A stretch of DNA of 64,000 nt from Cyclina sinensis. Lineage: Eukaryota > Mollusca > Bivalvia > Venerida > Veneridae. A model generated the notes under the pieces. That model had not been told where the DNA came from and did not search any database. It saw only the letters and a list, made by a program, of their open reading frames with translations. Numbering within the stretch: the stretch's first letter is position 1; every line of letters begins with the position of its first letter. A program made the translations under genes and the position numbers. Location: assembly GCA_012932295.1 (NCBI GenBank), contig JAAONU010000001.1, positions 37,231,449-37,295,448 of the forward strand, read 5' to 3'. Below, one piece after another: positions 11,201-21,016 of this stretch.

Positions 11201-13344
11201 TTTAAATTTCCCTCTGTACTTAAATAATTTTAACAACACTCTTATTTATTTTTTTTGACAGAAACTGATAATTTGCCTCACACTGTTTCTTAAAATTCAC
11301 TTTCATATTTCAGTTTTTCTTATAGCATTTCAATGAATTTTCTGGATATGTAACATATATAATAAAGTCAGGGAGATATTTCTAAGTAATGAGTTACAAA
11401 TGTTTTCCTGTTGTATTCTACATATACATAAAACAAACCTAACTAGCAGTGAGCTGTTATAATTTTAAACTGAAATATTGATAGATATTTTGATTTATTG
11501 TATAGTATTCATATATATTGAGGTTATTCATATACATGTATTCTGCACATGCACTGAGCTTGGCTAGCATAACCAGTCAAACATAAGTCACATTTTTATT
11601 AGCTCACCTGAGCACAAGGTACTAAGGGTCAGCTCTTTCAGCCAGTGTCTAACATGATTCAGCTCCCATTGTCAGCATTTAACTGGTACTATCTAAAGAC
11701 AACATTTTGAACTAATATTCCTGGTACTTGATAACAATGATAGTCTCGTCTTGATGGTATTGTATATAATATCCATACCAGATAATGTAGGGTCAGAAAC
11801 TAGCTCGACCAGTTCAGATCAAAATAAAACCTCGTAACAACTATGAGATCACATATTTTACCCATTCTTCCTGAAATTTGTTTACAATTCTTTCTTGATA
11901 TCTTGGACAAGCACAAAATTTGGTTATCTGAAGTCAAAAATGGCCCACAAGCACTTTTTGAAGGGAAATCTTGTTACTAGTATGTTCTAGAGGTCACAGT
12001 TTTTATCCATCCTTCTTGAAATAAATTTTAAAAGTTAAAGTTTCAGGATGTCAATTAATGATATCTCAGTTGAGCTTAAAACTGGGTCAGGTGGAGTTAA
12101 AAACTAGGTTACAAGCTCAGATCAGAGGAAAATCTTGTTTTCCTATAGAAGTCACTTTTTAACCAGTTCTTCCTGAAATCTACTCTCAATGTTTTTTTTG
12201 ATGATATCTAATAATTAGGTTTGTCAGTGAATACCAGATTTAGTATTTGAGTACTCAAGAACTTTTTTTGAATGGTAGGTATACTAGTAAATTAATGTTT
12301 TTCAGGACAGTACACGGTCAACATGTTTCAAAGAGTAGAAAAGGGAGCTATTGTTCTCTTTGTCAATGGCAGTGCAATGCCAGACATTGTTCAAGTTTCA
12401 GTAAAGAAAATGATTGAAAAAAAACATAAACAATATTGATACAGTTTCAGTTTAATGTGACATCTCTGCCTGTTTAAACACTCAAACAATTAATAAAATG
12501 GCACCAAATGGAGGAGATTAAAATTAAATTATTAACAGACTTTGCTGTATCTTGAATTAAAAAAAACCCTAAAATAGATTGTACAAGATAATGTGGATAA
12601 ATTATATTTGTTGATTGAGAAACTTAACTTCCAGTGTGACTTTCTAGTGATACCATTAGGTCATTTTTCATCAAAATAATTTGTCATTTTATTACACTTT
12701 CGTAATATATGTAATAAAGCACTAGAGCTATTTAATTCTTAAAATAAATTCTAAATCATCCTTATAAACTCAACAAGGGTTCCTAAAAATTTTCAGGTTT
12801 AATAACTATTCATTCTTATGCATTCTGAACTTCGCTTTTAAACTTATCTGCAGTTTCCATCTCCTTTTCCCCTATTTTTTATTGAAAGAACAAACAAAAA
12901 AACAAAGTTGTACTCTGTGGTATATGAATAATTCCCAATGGTTTAGTTTTATTCTGTTTTTATAATGCACTGCTGTGAGTGGGTTTCATTTAGCATAGTT
13001 TATACCTGATAGATATTTTGGTGTTTATGTTTGTCTTATGTTCACATTTTTCATTTTCTAACAGTATGGGAAAGGACCAGCGTTATAGTGGTAACGGAGC
13101 ATACAATCAGGGTTACCAAGGTAGAGACTATGAGCACGAACCCCGTTATCATAGGGATGATCACCGGGGTTACCCACCTGACAACTATTCCCGTGATCAT
13201 AGGGCTTCACGTGGGAGTGGGCATCACTATGCCCAGCCCCATGTGGACCCCTATGATCAGCCACCACGGTATGATGATGCTGTGTTAGATCGGTATGATC
13301 GGGGACCTCGTCATGGTGGGTACCCTAGATTGAGCAACTACTAA
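2063..13344 (+). CDS. PROM1: Prominin (CD133-family pentaspan membrane glycoprotein), 3' ten exons
   Basis: Ten exons join without frame breaks: 2063-2209, 5030-5116, 8100-8186, 8690-8746, 9350-9430, 9670-9738, 10048-10137, 10587-10717, 10993-11067, 13065-13344; 1104 nt, 367 residues plus TAA. Prominins are cholesterol-binding proteins of plasma-membrane protrusions and photoreceptor discs. The first seven exons give a helical, glycosylated extracellular loop with N-glycosylation sequons NFT, NLT, NIT and NST. The family signature GRCRPLYNAAQ (exon at 10048) is followed by LDPFNTIWFGLGW and the last membrane segment (FFFIPCFIFAALLANLY). The cytoplasmic tail carries NGYH, as I recall in vertebrate prominin-1, and ends in a long Tyr/Asp/Arg/His-rich stretch. 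Family assignment is firm; whether it is orthologous to PROM1 or PROM2 cannot be told here. The N-terminal half is outside the window. Confidence 0.9.
2269..2886 (+). repeat. 48-bp minisatellite, about 13 copies
   Basis: The unit 'atcagaagattaagcaga' + 'tggggtaccagttaaagc' + 'atttgatattt' recurs head to tail through 618 bp right after a prominin exon. Units differ by point changes (taa/tta before agc; aaatag/cagatgg), with some variants shared by neighbours. Confidence 0.92.
3625..4955 (+). mobile_element. Dispersed element, agctcacctg...caggtgagc termini, ~170-bp internal units
   Basis: Left end 'ttttagctcacctgatcac' with a nearby 'gggtgagctttt' forms a small hairpin. The right end 'caggtgagcgatctagg' is followed by 'accatcaaggccctcttg'. 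The core holds about seven diverged units containing 'ggtcacttgattttac', 'aaaccttaaaaatcttct' and 'ggtcctctaccaag'. The same family lies inverted at 24408-26035. No transposase ORF, so non-autonomous. Confidence 0.7.
5030..5116 (+). CDS. PROM1: Prominin exon b (87 nt, phase 0-0)
   Basis: Acceptor ttttttcag, donor gttagt. Encodes LNKKLFGNGK to LSPTS, 29 residues, with sequon NLT; extracellular loop. Confidence 0.8.
5168..5240 (+). repeat. 30-bp direct duplication (2.4 copies)
   Basis: 'tagaagtattgtagctatga' + 'ttggtcagta' occurs twice in a row, then 'tagaagtagctac' as a partial third copy. Intronic. Confidence 0.85.
5509..7045 (+). repeat. Dispersed repeat interrupted by a hAT-like element
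   Basis: The left part (5509-5706) starts 'aatgcccccttacaaagaag' and runs through 'cttcagacttgttagtgtgg'. The right part (6903-7045) continues 'tggtcatgacctgtagatga' and ends near 'catctcttgttgaac'. Removing 5707-6902 and one 8-bp copy restores continuous text of a repeat type with 'tcatgacctgtagatgac', related to the motif near 1760. Confidence 0.6.
5707..6902 (+). mobile_element. Non-autonomous hAT-like DNA transposon, 1196 bp, with 8-bp target site duplication
   Basis: The ends are inverted: left CAGGCTTGTGA, right TCACAAGACTG (reverse complement CAGTCTTGTGA), 10 of 11 matching. Both sides carry gtggttgg (5699-5706 and 6903-6910), a perfect 8-bp duplication. Eight-bp duplications and CAG-starting ends are typical of hAT elements. 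Sub-terminal zones (5710-5830, 6750-6890) are packed with ggtact / agtacc motifs in both orientations, which hAT transposases often use as binding sites. No long ORF, so it must have been moved in trans. Confidence 0.8.
7306..7890 (+). mobile_element. Dispersed element opening acaagagcacagctgggc, about three internal units
   Basis: Starts 'aaacaagagcacagctgggc' and ends near 'gctcctttgagcatataaaa'. Three internal segments repeat 'gacc(c/t)caaaatcaatagg(a/g)gtcat' near 7452, 7579 and 7723, each followed by 'gaagtctct' or similar. Intronic and non-coding. Confidence 0.6.
8100..8186 (+). CDS. PROM1: Prominin exon c (87 nt, phase 0-0)
   Basis: Acceptor ttcttacag, donor gtgagt. Encodes PPTAATLRKA to VNEDK, an alanine/leucine helix-prone stretch of the extracellular loop. 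Confidence 0.85.
8690..8746 (+). CDS. PROM1: Prominin exon d (57 nt, phase 0-0)
   Basis: Acceptor aaatttcag, donor gtaatg. Encodes 19 residues GELSDALSSLQKQAQESVP; too short to be caught by ORF length. Supported by splice sites and phase. Confidence 0.8.
8915..9012 (+). repeat. Degenerate ~30-bp tandem repeat
   Basis: 'ctaattaaagactggttact' and close variants occur about three and a half times in the intron after exon d. Confidence 0.75.
9350..9430 (+). CDS. PROM1: Prominin exon e (81 nt, phase 0-0)
   Basis: Acceptor tttttgcag, donor gtatga. Encodes DKIDRLIADI to RQNITRT, 27 residues, charged helical text with sequon NIT. Confidence 0.85.
9670..9738 (+). CDS. PROM1: Prominin exon f (69 nt, phase 0-0)
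   Basis: Acceptor cttaccag, donor gtaagt. Encodes ELGGAASDIL to STKYY, 23 residues with sequon NST. Confidence 0.85.
10048..10137 (+). CDS. PROM1: Prominin exon g: conserved cysteine motif before TM5
   Basis: Acceptor attacag, donor gtaagt. Thirty residues with GRCRPLYNAAQSIVD, matching the G-C-R-P-L signature that precedes the last membrane segment in prominins; two further cysteine/threonine positions follow before LDPF. Confidence 0.92.
10587..10717 (+). CDS. PROM1: Prominin exon h: fifth transmembrane segment
   Basis: Acceptor ttccag, donor gtgagt. Encodes NTIWFGLGWS, then about 20 hydrophobic residues, then a basic stop-transfer LYKRSEKYKNK and GFDD. Ends in phase 2. Confidence 0.93.
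10993..11067 (+). CDS. PROM1: Prominin exon i: in-frame cassette of the cytoplasmic tail (75 nt)
   Basis: Acceptor tatggtag, donor gttggt. Phase 2 on both sides, so it can be skipped without a frameshift. Encodes IHSQYTGDHNGYHGNRYEDN, then VPLT; the NGYH motif resembles the tail of vertebrate prominin-1. The acceptor is less pyrimidine-rich than its neighbours. Confidence 0.8.
11600..12300 (+). repeat. Degraded copy of the agctcacctg element family
   Basis: Starts 'tattagctcacctgagcaca' and contains core units with 'aaatcttgtt', 'tagaggtcac' and 'cttcctgaaat' (near 11870, 12010, 12150). The core resembles the 14253-16152 copy. No clear right terminus, so probably truncated. Confidence 0.55.
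12301..13064 (+). other. AT-rich intron between prominin exons i and j
   Basis: Nothing recognisable beyond AT-rich text; ends in the exon j acceptor ttttctaacag. Confidence 0.5.
13065..13344 (+). CDS. PROM1: Prominin exon j: tyrosine-rich cytoplasmic tail and stop
   Basis: The incoming phase 2 gives S-MGKDQRYSGNG and 93 residues to LSNY-TAA. Composition is extreme: 13 Tyr plus many Asp, Arg, His and Gly, with repeated RY/GY/DY pairs. It looks disordered, and the tyrosines may be kinase targets as in vertebrate prominin-1 tails (inference). An internal GT at 13316 (catg|gtgggt) could act as a donor to 18946. Confidence 0.9.
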
Positions 13345-14297
13345 TGTATGCATGTAAGTACATGTGTATTCGCATGATTGGGCAGCGTGTTTCATAGTGA
13401 ACTCATCATCTGCTTAGAAAAAATGTTGTGAACTTTAGATTTGTTCTCCTACATATATTTATCTAATTAATCCTTTAGTTTCATTGTCTGGATATATTAA
13501 ACAAATTTTGTTGTTTTCTCACAGTTTCTTACTAAGTAAACAAGAGATGATTTTAAGAAGTGCCAGCCAGTATTGAACTAATCTAAAATATTTTATTCCC
13601 CTCATTTATTGTCATTTTTGTGGCCATCAGTTTTGCAGTTTTCATTTTCCATAAATTTTCCTGCCTATTGGATTTACCAAATGTAGGACTCCTTTGCCTC
13701 CCTATCAAAACATAAAAGACATGACAAAAATTTCGATATTCTTGTCATTCAGACTTGATTAAAATTCAAGGGTTGAAAATGGAAACATGCTTCATTTTAC
13801 AGCACTTAGAAAGTTTTTTCTGCATTCACCCGTCTTTCTGTTCAACATTTTAAAAAAGAATTTTGGTTTCAGAGTAGCATTTAATTTAATATCTTTTGGA
13901 AATCTCTAAACAGCCAAGGGAAGTGGGGTGGGATGGGGGTTCTTAAACAAAGGTCATATCTCTAGTTATAGGGAGTTTTAGTGGAAAGTTTGGAGGCAAG
14001 CCATTGTGTTAGAAATGTAATGTCAAAGTAAATTTGTCATCCAGTTTGGTAACCAGCATTTCAAGAAGAATAATTGATAATGACAGATAAGATGCTGAAA
14101 AATAACATGCCTAACATTTGCTTATACACAGTCATAAAATTTAATTGCATTCTTTTATTGTGTTTCAGTAACTGGCCTCTAGTTTAAGTGAGATAATTTA
14201 GAGCAAGAAAGTCATTGTTATCATGATTCAACATCTGTCTTCATGTGTTTTTAGCTCACCTGTCACGTAGTGACAGAGTGAGCTTTTCTGATCACCT

Positions 14298-14361
14298 TTT
14301 GTCCGTCGTCCGTCCGTCCGTCCGTCCGTCCGTCAGTCCGTCCGTCCGTCCGTCCGTCCAC
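14298..14361 (+). repeat. (GTCC)n microsatellite
   Basis: About 14 'gtcc' tetramers with two interruptions, just inside the left end of the 14253 element. Confidence 0.95.
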
Positions 14362-15000
14362 AATTAGTTTGTTAACACTCTAGTGGTCACATTTTTGCCT
14401 CAATTGTCATGAAACTTGCATGGGATGTTTGTCTCATTGATATCTCGGACGAGTTCGAACATGGGTTATCAGGGTTGGAAAACTAGGTCACAGAGCCCAA
14501 ATATAGAAAAACCTTGTTAACACTCTAGAGGCTACTTTTTCAGTCCAAATATCCTGGAAATTTGTCAGAAAGGTTCTATTGATGATTTCTAGCTCAAGTT
14601 CAAATATGGGTAATCTGGGTTCAAAAACTAGGTCACGGAGCCCAAAAATAGAAAAATCTTGTTAACACTCTAGAGGTTACATTTTCAGCCCAAATAATCT
14701 GGAATTTTGTCAAAAAGGTTGTTTTGACAATTTCTAGGTCAAGTTCAAATATGGGTCATCTGGGGTCAAAAACTAGGTCACAGAGCCCAAATATGGAAAA
14801 ACCTTGTTAACACTCTAGAGGTTACATTTTCAGCCCAAATAATCTGGAAATTTGTCAGAAAGGTTGCTTTGACAATTTCTAGGTCAAATTTAAATATGGG
14901 TCATCTGGGGTCAAAAACTAGGTCACAGAGCCCAAATATGGAAAAACCTTGTTAACACTCTAGAGGTTACATTTTCAGCCCAAATAATCTGGAAATTTGT

Positions 15001-15860
15001 CAGAAAAGTTGCCTTGAGGATTTCTAGATCAAGTTCGAATATGGGTCATCTGGAGTCACAAACTAGGTCACAGAGTCCAAATATGGAAAAACCTTGTTAA
15101 CATTCTAAAGGTAGCATTTTCAGTCCAAATAACCTGAAAATTTGTCAGAAAGGTTCTATCGATGATTTCTATCTTAGTTTTGAATATAGGTTTTCTGGGT
15201 TCAAAAACTAGGTCACAGAGCCCGAAAGTAGAAAAACCTTGTTAATCCTCTAGAGGTTACATTTTTAGTCCAAATGTCCTTGAAATTTGTCAGAAAGATT
15301 GTTTCAAAGATTTCTAGCTCAGATTTGGATATGGGTCATCTGGGATCAAAAACTAGGTCACATGGTTCAAATATGTAAAAAACTTTTTAACACTCCAGAG
15401 GTTACATTTTCAGTCCAAATATCCTGGAAATTTGTCAGACAGGTTTTCTTGATGATTTCTAGCTCAAGTTGGAGTATGGGTCATCTTGGGTCAAAAACTA
15501 GGTCACAGAGCCCAAATATGGAAAAACCTTGTTAACACTCTAGAGGTTACATTTTCAGCCCAAATAATCTGGAAATTTGTCAGAAAAGTTGCCTTGAGGA
15601 TTTCTAGATCAAGTTCGAATATGGGTCATCTGGAGTCACAAACTAGGTCACAGAGTCCAAATATGGAAAAACCTTGTTAACATTCTAAAGGTAGCATTTT
15701 CAGTCCAAATAACCTGGAAATTTGTCAGAAAGGTTCTATCGATGATTTCTAGCTTAGTTTTGAATATAGGTTTTCTGGGGTCAAAAACTAGGTCACAGAG
15801 CCCGAAAGTAGAAAAACCTTGTTAATCCTCTAGAGGTTACATTTTTAGTCCAAATGTCCT
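15001..15860 (+). repeat. 580-bp (four-unit) duplication inside the 14253 element
   Basis: Text from 15001 ('cagaaaagttgccttgagga') reappears at 15581 with very few changes, a shift of 580 bp = 4 x 145. Rare variants ('ggagtcacaaac', 'cattctaaaggtagc', 'cccgaaagtag') occur in both copies. Confidence 0.85.
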
Positions 15861-17340
15861 GGAAATTTGTCAGGAAGGTTGTTTTGATGATTTGTAGCTC
15901 AAGTTTGGATATGGGTAATCTGGGGTCAAAAACTAGGTCATAGAGCCCAAATATGGAAAAATCTTGTTAACACTCTAGAGATAACATTTTCAGTACAAAT
16001 AACCGTGAAATTTGTCAAAGAGATTGTTTCAATAATTTCTAGGTCAAGTTTGAATATGGGCCATCTGGGGTCAAATAACCAGGTCCATAGCAACTTTGTT
16101 TAAAGCAGTCATACTCAGGTGAGCGATACAGGGCCATCATGGCCCTCTTGTTTTCTGTGTATCTTTATGTTTCCTGTGCTTGATCATGCATGTAGCTGCT
16201 TGAAACACTTAAACCAAGCCTCTTCATGAAGCTGCTTTCTTCACTGAAACCAAGCTTCAGAGTGGGCCAGATCAAATTCTCTGAGTTTTGTGCAGTGGAA
16301 CATTTAACAGATATTGGGCTTTCCACTTATACCTCTGTATAGTTTAACTTAGAATATTTAAACTGATATAAATTTGCAAAAGTACCATCTTGCATGACAT
16401 CTAAAGTGGTACTCTTGTTTATGGTAGGAGTATTTAAATTTTATTGCAAATAAAAACAGATATCCACTCACCCTGTCAGAGAATTTAGTTCTGTCTCCAT
16501 TATTTTTTTTTAATTATTTTCTACTACATCATAATCTGGTCATTTTGATAATTTCATTTGAATTTATTTTAAGTTCTGGTAGTTTTTAAGATTATTGAAA
16601 ATTAAGTTACTGACTCTGTTACACTGTAACTGTTAGCATAATAGCATAACATAATTCTTTGAATTATTATTATTATTGGAGTGAAAATCGCCTTTTGAGC
16701 TGAATGTAAAAATCATTATATTAATGTAAAAACAAAACCAAGAACAGCCTGATAATGAAACTGAGAAAATACAGAGTATCAGCAATTCACTTGCCTGGTC
16801 ATGAGCTCAAATATTTCAGAGTAATATAACTTTATTACAGTATTTCATTCATTTGGTGTGCATCAGTCTTTAAAAAGTAGCGATTGCATCTACCTAGTTG
16901 CAACCTTGTAAATTATTCTAAACTGAAACAGTTGCAAGAAAAATCTTAAAGAATGATTATCAGAAAGTGCAAAAAGAAATCAAGAAAGTAGAAACTATGA
17001 AAACCAAAAATCATGAGCTTAAACATTAGTGGTAGTTTAGGAACTAGTTGAACCTGATGTAATGGTGTTTGACGTACCCATAAATTGTTGTTACCTTGCT
17101 ATCAGCAAATCCCTTTGGCCTTGTGAGTCTGTTAAAATTGATTGTGAGATGGAAAAGTCCATTCAAGAAATTTAGGTGGATATGGGAAAGTATGTCTTAA
17201 CTCATACTTATTTTCTGAATTGGAAATACATTCTATGACTGTATCTTCTTCAAACTTCAGAATTTTCACTGCTGAAGTAGGTAGCCAGAAGAATATTTTA
17301 CTCAGACTTTTGGTTACAGGTTTAATGTAGGCTAGAAGGT

Positions 17341-17421
17341 GCTTTCTTGTGATGAGGGTTGTTCAGTGGTTTCTAGCGATGAGGGTTGTTCAGTGCTTTC
17401 TTGTGATGAGGCTTGTCCAGA
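17341..17421 (+). repeat. 27-bp tandem repeat, three copies
   Basis: 'gctttcttgtgatgagggtt' + 'gttcagt' and two close variants, exactly 81 bp. Confidence 0.9.
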
Positions 17422-18002
17422 GCTTTACTTGATGTAGAAAATCTGTTCCACCTTATAGAATGAGCTAGATAAAGCTGCTTTACTAGAAGAAGACATGAAA
17501 TTAAAAAAAAAATGAATGCACTTTTTTTTCTGCTTAAATACTAAATTATAGCATTCAGGGCCCAGGGAGGGCCAGCAACTTTCTTATTTGTGTTCTTGGC
17601 CATTTAAATCAGCATGCCAGCATTTTTTCTTTATTCATTCCAGAAATAAAATGAATTTCTAAAAATATTTTAAATAGTTAAAGAATTATAATATTTTTTT
17701 CAAAAAGTTTAAAAAACTATAAAAAAATGTACATCGTAGATTTATATAAAAAAGTATGACATTTTTGCTAAACAATGATGATATGTCACTACTTGCTTCA
17801 GTACTATATCCTCTGGTTCCATTATCCAGTCAGAGCTTCTCATACCTGTGACCAGTATGGTATATCAAAACTTGATTGCGCTTGATGTGCATAAATGGTT
17901 GTCTGTTAATCATATCTAAAATGTAATACAGTTATCATTAAAGTTTTCCTGCAGTACAAAAAAATTTGATCAGCATTTTAAGTAAAGCTTGCAAAATTGT
18001 TT

Positions 18003-18057
18003 TTGACAAAATTGGAATGACAAAATTGGAATGACAGAATTAGAATAACAAAATTGA
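18003..18057 (+). repeat. ~14-bp tandem repeat, four copies
   Basis: 'gacaaaattggaat' and variants repeated in tandem. Confidence 0.8.
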
Positions 18058-18945
18058 ACAAGTGCATGAAACCATGCAGTGCAAGTTAGTGTAATGATCA
18101 ACCTGTGTTTCTAGACACTACAGAATGAAATTTAATAAAATGTAAGTTTTTAAAGTTTGCTTCAGAATGATTTTTAGGGTACATGCTTGGTTTGGAAAAA
18201 TGTATTATCAACATAAATGATAAAAGAAATGATTTTTAGACAGAACTTAATAAAGAGTATAACATTTATAGATCACCCCTTTAGTAACCCATGTATTAGT
18301 GTACATTAGTTAGAAAAATACTATTAAAAGATAATCTGTCATATGCTAAATGACATCTGTTTAAGTTTATATGGTTATATAAATTGAAGTTTTATGTCCT
18401 TGATTAACATATATTTTCATTTAAAATGGTATTTTTTTCACAAATTTTTAATTATTTTGATGTCATAAAATTATGCTAACAATTATGCTATCTAAAGTTA
18501 TACATTTTCACAAGTAGTTCATATTGCTTTGCACTGTGTCAAGCTTAAGAAAATATATTAGCATTACATTTAATATACAATCATGTACTTTATAATAAAG
18601 CAATTATCATGGAGCATGAGTTGAATAGTAATCACTAACTAATTGATGTATATATAGTATTGTGGCATGCAGTAGTACTGTACAAAAATACATACATCTT
18701 GTTGAAGGGTTAAGCTTGCTTTGTAATGTTTCTAGATATAAGAGAAATATTAGTTGAGAATGTGAAAAATGCATTTGCCTTCTGCTAATGACTAAGAGCA
18801 TAATACTAATCATGGCTGATTTCTTATAGTTTATCATTGCATAGCTTCTTACAGCATCTGAATATATACTTGACATGTTGATGTTTAGGTGTGTTGTATT
18901 TTTTATGCTAAAACTCAGTTAATCATGCTTGCTTTTTCTTTACAG

Positions 18946-18977
18946 GGCCAGTGGGTGGAAGTAAAATTCAGTATTAG
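18946..18977 (+). CDS. PROM1: Possible alternative last coding exon of prominin
   Basis: A strong acceptor (pyrimidine tract cttgctttttctttacag) ends at 18945. Joined to the internal donor at 13316 in exon j (phase 1), it reads GPVGGSKIQY-TAG, replacing GGYPRLSNY. Vertebrate prominin-1 has alternative C-termini, which makes this plausible. No transcript evidence is available; the acceptor could be fortuitous. Confidence 0.45.
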
Positions 18978-20777
18978 ACCTATCAGCCAATAAAAGTCAG
19001 CTGATTTTGCCAGCCAATGAGATCAGTTGAGAGAAAAACAAAATAGTTGTAAACAAGGGTTTCAGTGGTGCACCAGCTGGATGTATCAACCAATCAGTCA
19101 TCATATGTTGCAGAGAATGTCTGTATTTAATATTATATTATATTTGTATGCTCATCGGAGCTCAAAAATATTGCCTTAAAGAGAACATTTTTTCTCTCCT
19201 TCTTTCAGAATTTTAAACATTTAAAACATTTAATCTTTATTTTGAGAAGGATGAGTTTTATATGAAACAGTTCTGTGTACGACAGTTGTAGATTTTGATA
19301 TTCATTTATCAGTAGGTCACTATAAACATTTTACAATTTTTCATGTCTAATCATTTTTCACTGCATCATATAAACATATTTTTAGCACAGATTTTATAGA
19401 ACAATTCCATATTTGAAGCAAAACAGGGCTGAATTTTGCCATTCCAAATATAAATTATTCTTTGTAAAGGACCTTAATCTTTGAAACTTCCATAATGAGA
19501 AGTGCCATGTAAATTGCATCCATATTTTTTACTGCCAGAACAGGCAATGATTTGCTCAACAGTACAACTTTTTAATTTAGAAATCATACACACACATTAT
19601 GTTTATTATATGGTAACATAGAGGTTTGTAAATTGATAGTTATTTTAGTACATTTTGAAGTTTGTCTGGACAGAACATATTTATAAAAATCCTTGACAAG
19701 CAAACCTGCTGAACACAAAGTAGGACCAAATGCCATTTCAGCATGAATAAAAGGGTGTGCTTCATATTAAGCTGAATTACCATTTTCTGTTTAAGATGAT
19801 ATGAGGGAAAAGGGAAGATTTTGTTTTTATGGCAAAAGAAATATAGGGCTAAAAAAAGATCTGGTGTTTGTAGGGGGACTGGTTTTTTTTTTTGTTTTTT
19901 TTTTTAATTTCTAATCTAGAGGTTTCAGTTTGAAAAGTGAGAGTTCATTTCTTGTAAAAAAATTAAAATGATAACCTTAACTAAGAATTTACAAATGCTT
20001 AGGTTTTAATCAGAGTCTATTGTGTATCTAAAGTTTCTAAATGTAAAATTTATTAAAAGAAAATTCAAGCATGCCACTCTTGCCAAGAAATTCTAAAAGC
20101 TCTGATAATGTTATCACTTTCTACATTTAGTAATGTAGGAAGCAGTTCTTCCACTTTTTTCATTATCTTCTAAATGTTTTTGATTGTGGTTGCCTTTGTA
20201 GAACTTTTTGCCATTGCTTGCATCCTGTGGAAAACAACCAAAACTTATAAGGTACATCATGTGGAGAACAACCAAACTTTAAGCAGCTGTTTTTTTTTCT
20301 AAATTATGCATAAATATTTCTACTTCTGTTTAATTACTTCTAAGCAGGTGTTAACAGGTGAACATATATAGGTTTTGCAGAGTTGGAATTTGGTTTGAAA
20401 ACTAGAATATTTTTAATGCTTTATCTAAGGTTTAAAAGGTTCTTATTGTCACATTCAGATGCACTTTCACTTTTATCATTTCTCATCAAGTCATCATAGC
20501 TTTATCCAGACAAAGCATAATGATAAAACTATACTGGAAATATTCTTTTCTGTAATTTTCTTTCTAATTAATTTGTATGCCATTTACGTTTTATTATTTT
20601 GTCATTTATTGTAACATTTTTATATTCATGTATTCAGTATATACTGTAGTGACTGTAGTCTGTTCTTACATATCATTTTAACATCATAATTTCATTCATA
20701 TATACTAAGTGACTGCGACTTAATTTTAATCCTGCTACCAGTTTTACTAAAAACACTATGTCACTGAATTAATTTAA

Positions 20778-20850
20778 GCCCTATTAACATTCAGTGGAAA
20801 AGATCAGATCCAAAGATGGACAAGTCCATTACAGCAATTGAGGGAGGTTA
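20778..20850 (+). mobile_element. Decayed 3' half of the ttaaccctt MITE
   Basis: 'agatggacaagtccattaca' and 'ggaggttaag' parallel the right half of the element at 30342-30554 ('gcttggcaaatccattacaa', 'gaaaggttaa'). Confidence 0.5.
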
Positions 20851-20986
20851 AGATTGAAGTTTATTTAGTCACTTACAGCATTTTCACTCTTTTAATGAAC
20901 ATACGAATTCTATTTTGTTTTGTTATTTTTAATCCATTAAGTAAGATTTTTTATCTTGTGTTTTATTTTGCATTTCTATTGTTTTT

Positions 20987-21016
20987 CCTCCCCTCCCCCA
21001 CTCCCCCCACCCCCAC
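20987..21016 (-). other. C-rich tract; G-quadruplex motif on the - strand
   Basis: Four C runs of 4-6 with 1-3 base spacers. The complement reads GGGGGTGGGGGG, AGT, GGGGG, A, GGGG, fitting the G4 pattern; the + strand could form an i-motif or bind poly(C) proteins. Confidence 0.8.

Larger units (their letters stand above)
14253..16152 (+). mobile_element. Dispersed element, agctcacctg...caggtgagc termini, ~145-bp internal array
   Basis: Left 'tttttagctcacctgtcacg' with hairpin partner 'agtgagctttt'; right 'caggtgagcgatacagggcc' then 'atcatggccctcttg'. The core is about 11 units of ~145 bp ('aactaggtcacagagcccaa', 'aaaaaccttgttaacactct', 'ggaaatttgtcagaaagg'). It shares termini with the 3625 and 24408 elements but has a different core. 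No ORF encodes a transposase. Confidence 0.75.
13345..18945 (+). other. Prominin 3' UTR / alternative last intron
   Basis: AT-rich, holding the 14253-16152 element and small tandem repeats. AATAAA near 16450, 18246 and 18592 could end the exon j transcript; I cannot choose. No other exon is recognisable. Confidence 0.45.

Noticed and set aside
15287..15680. Overlapping ORFs with repeated MGHLGSKTRSQ-type text
   Set aside because: These are translations of the 145-bp repeat units (GGGTCATCTGGGGTC), not a gene.
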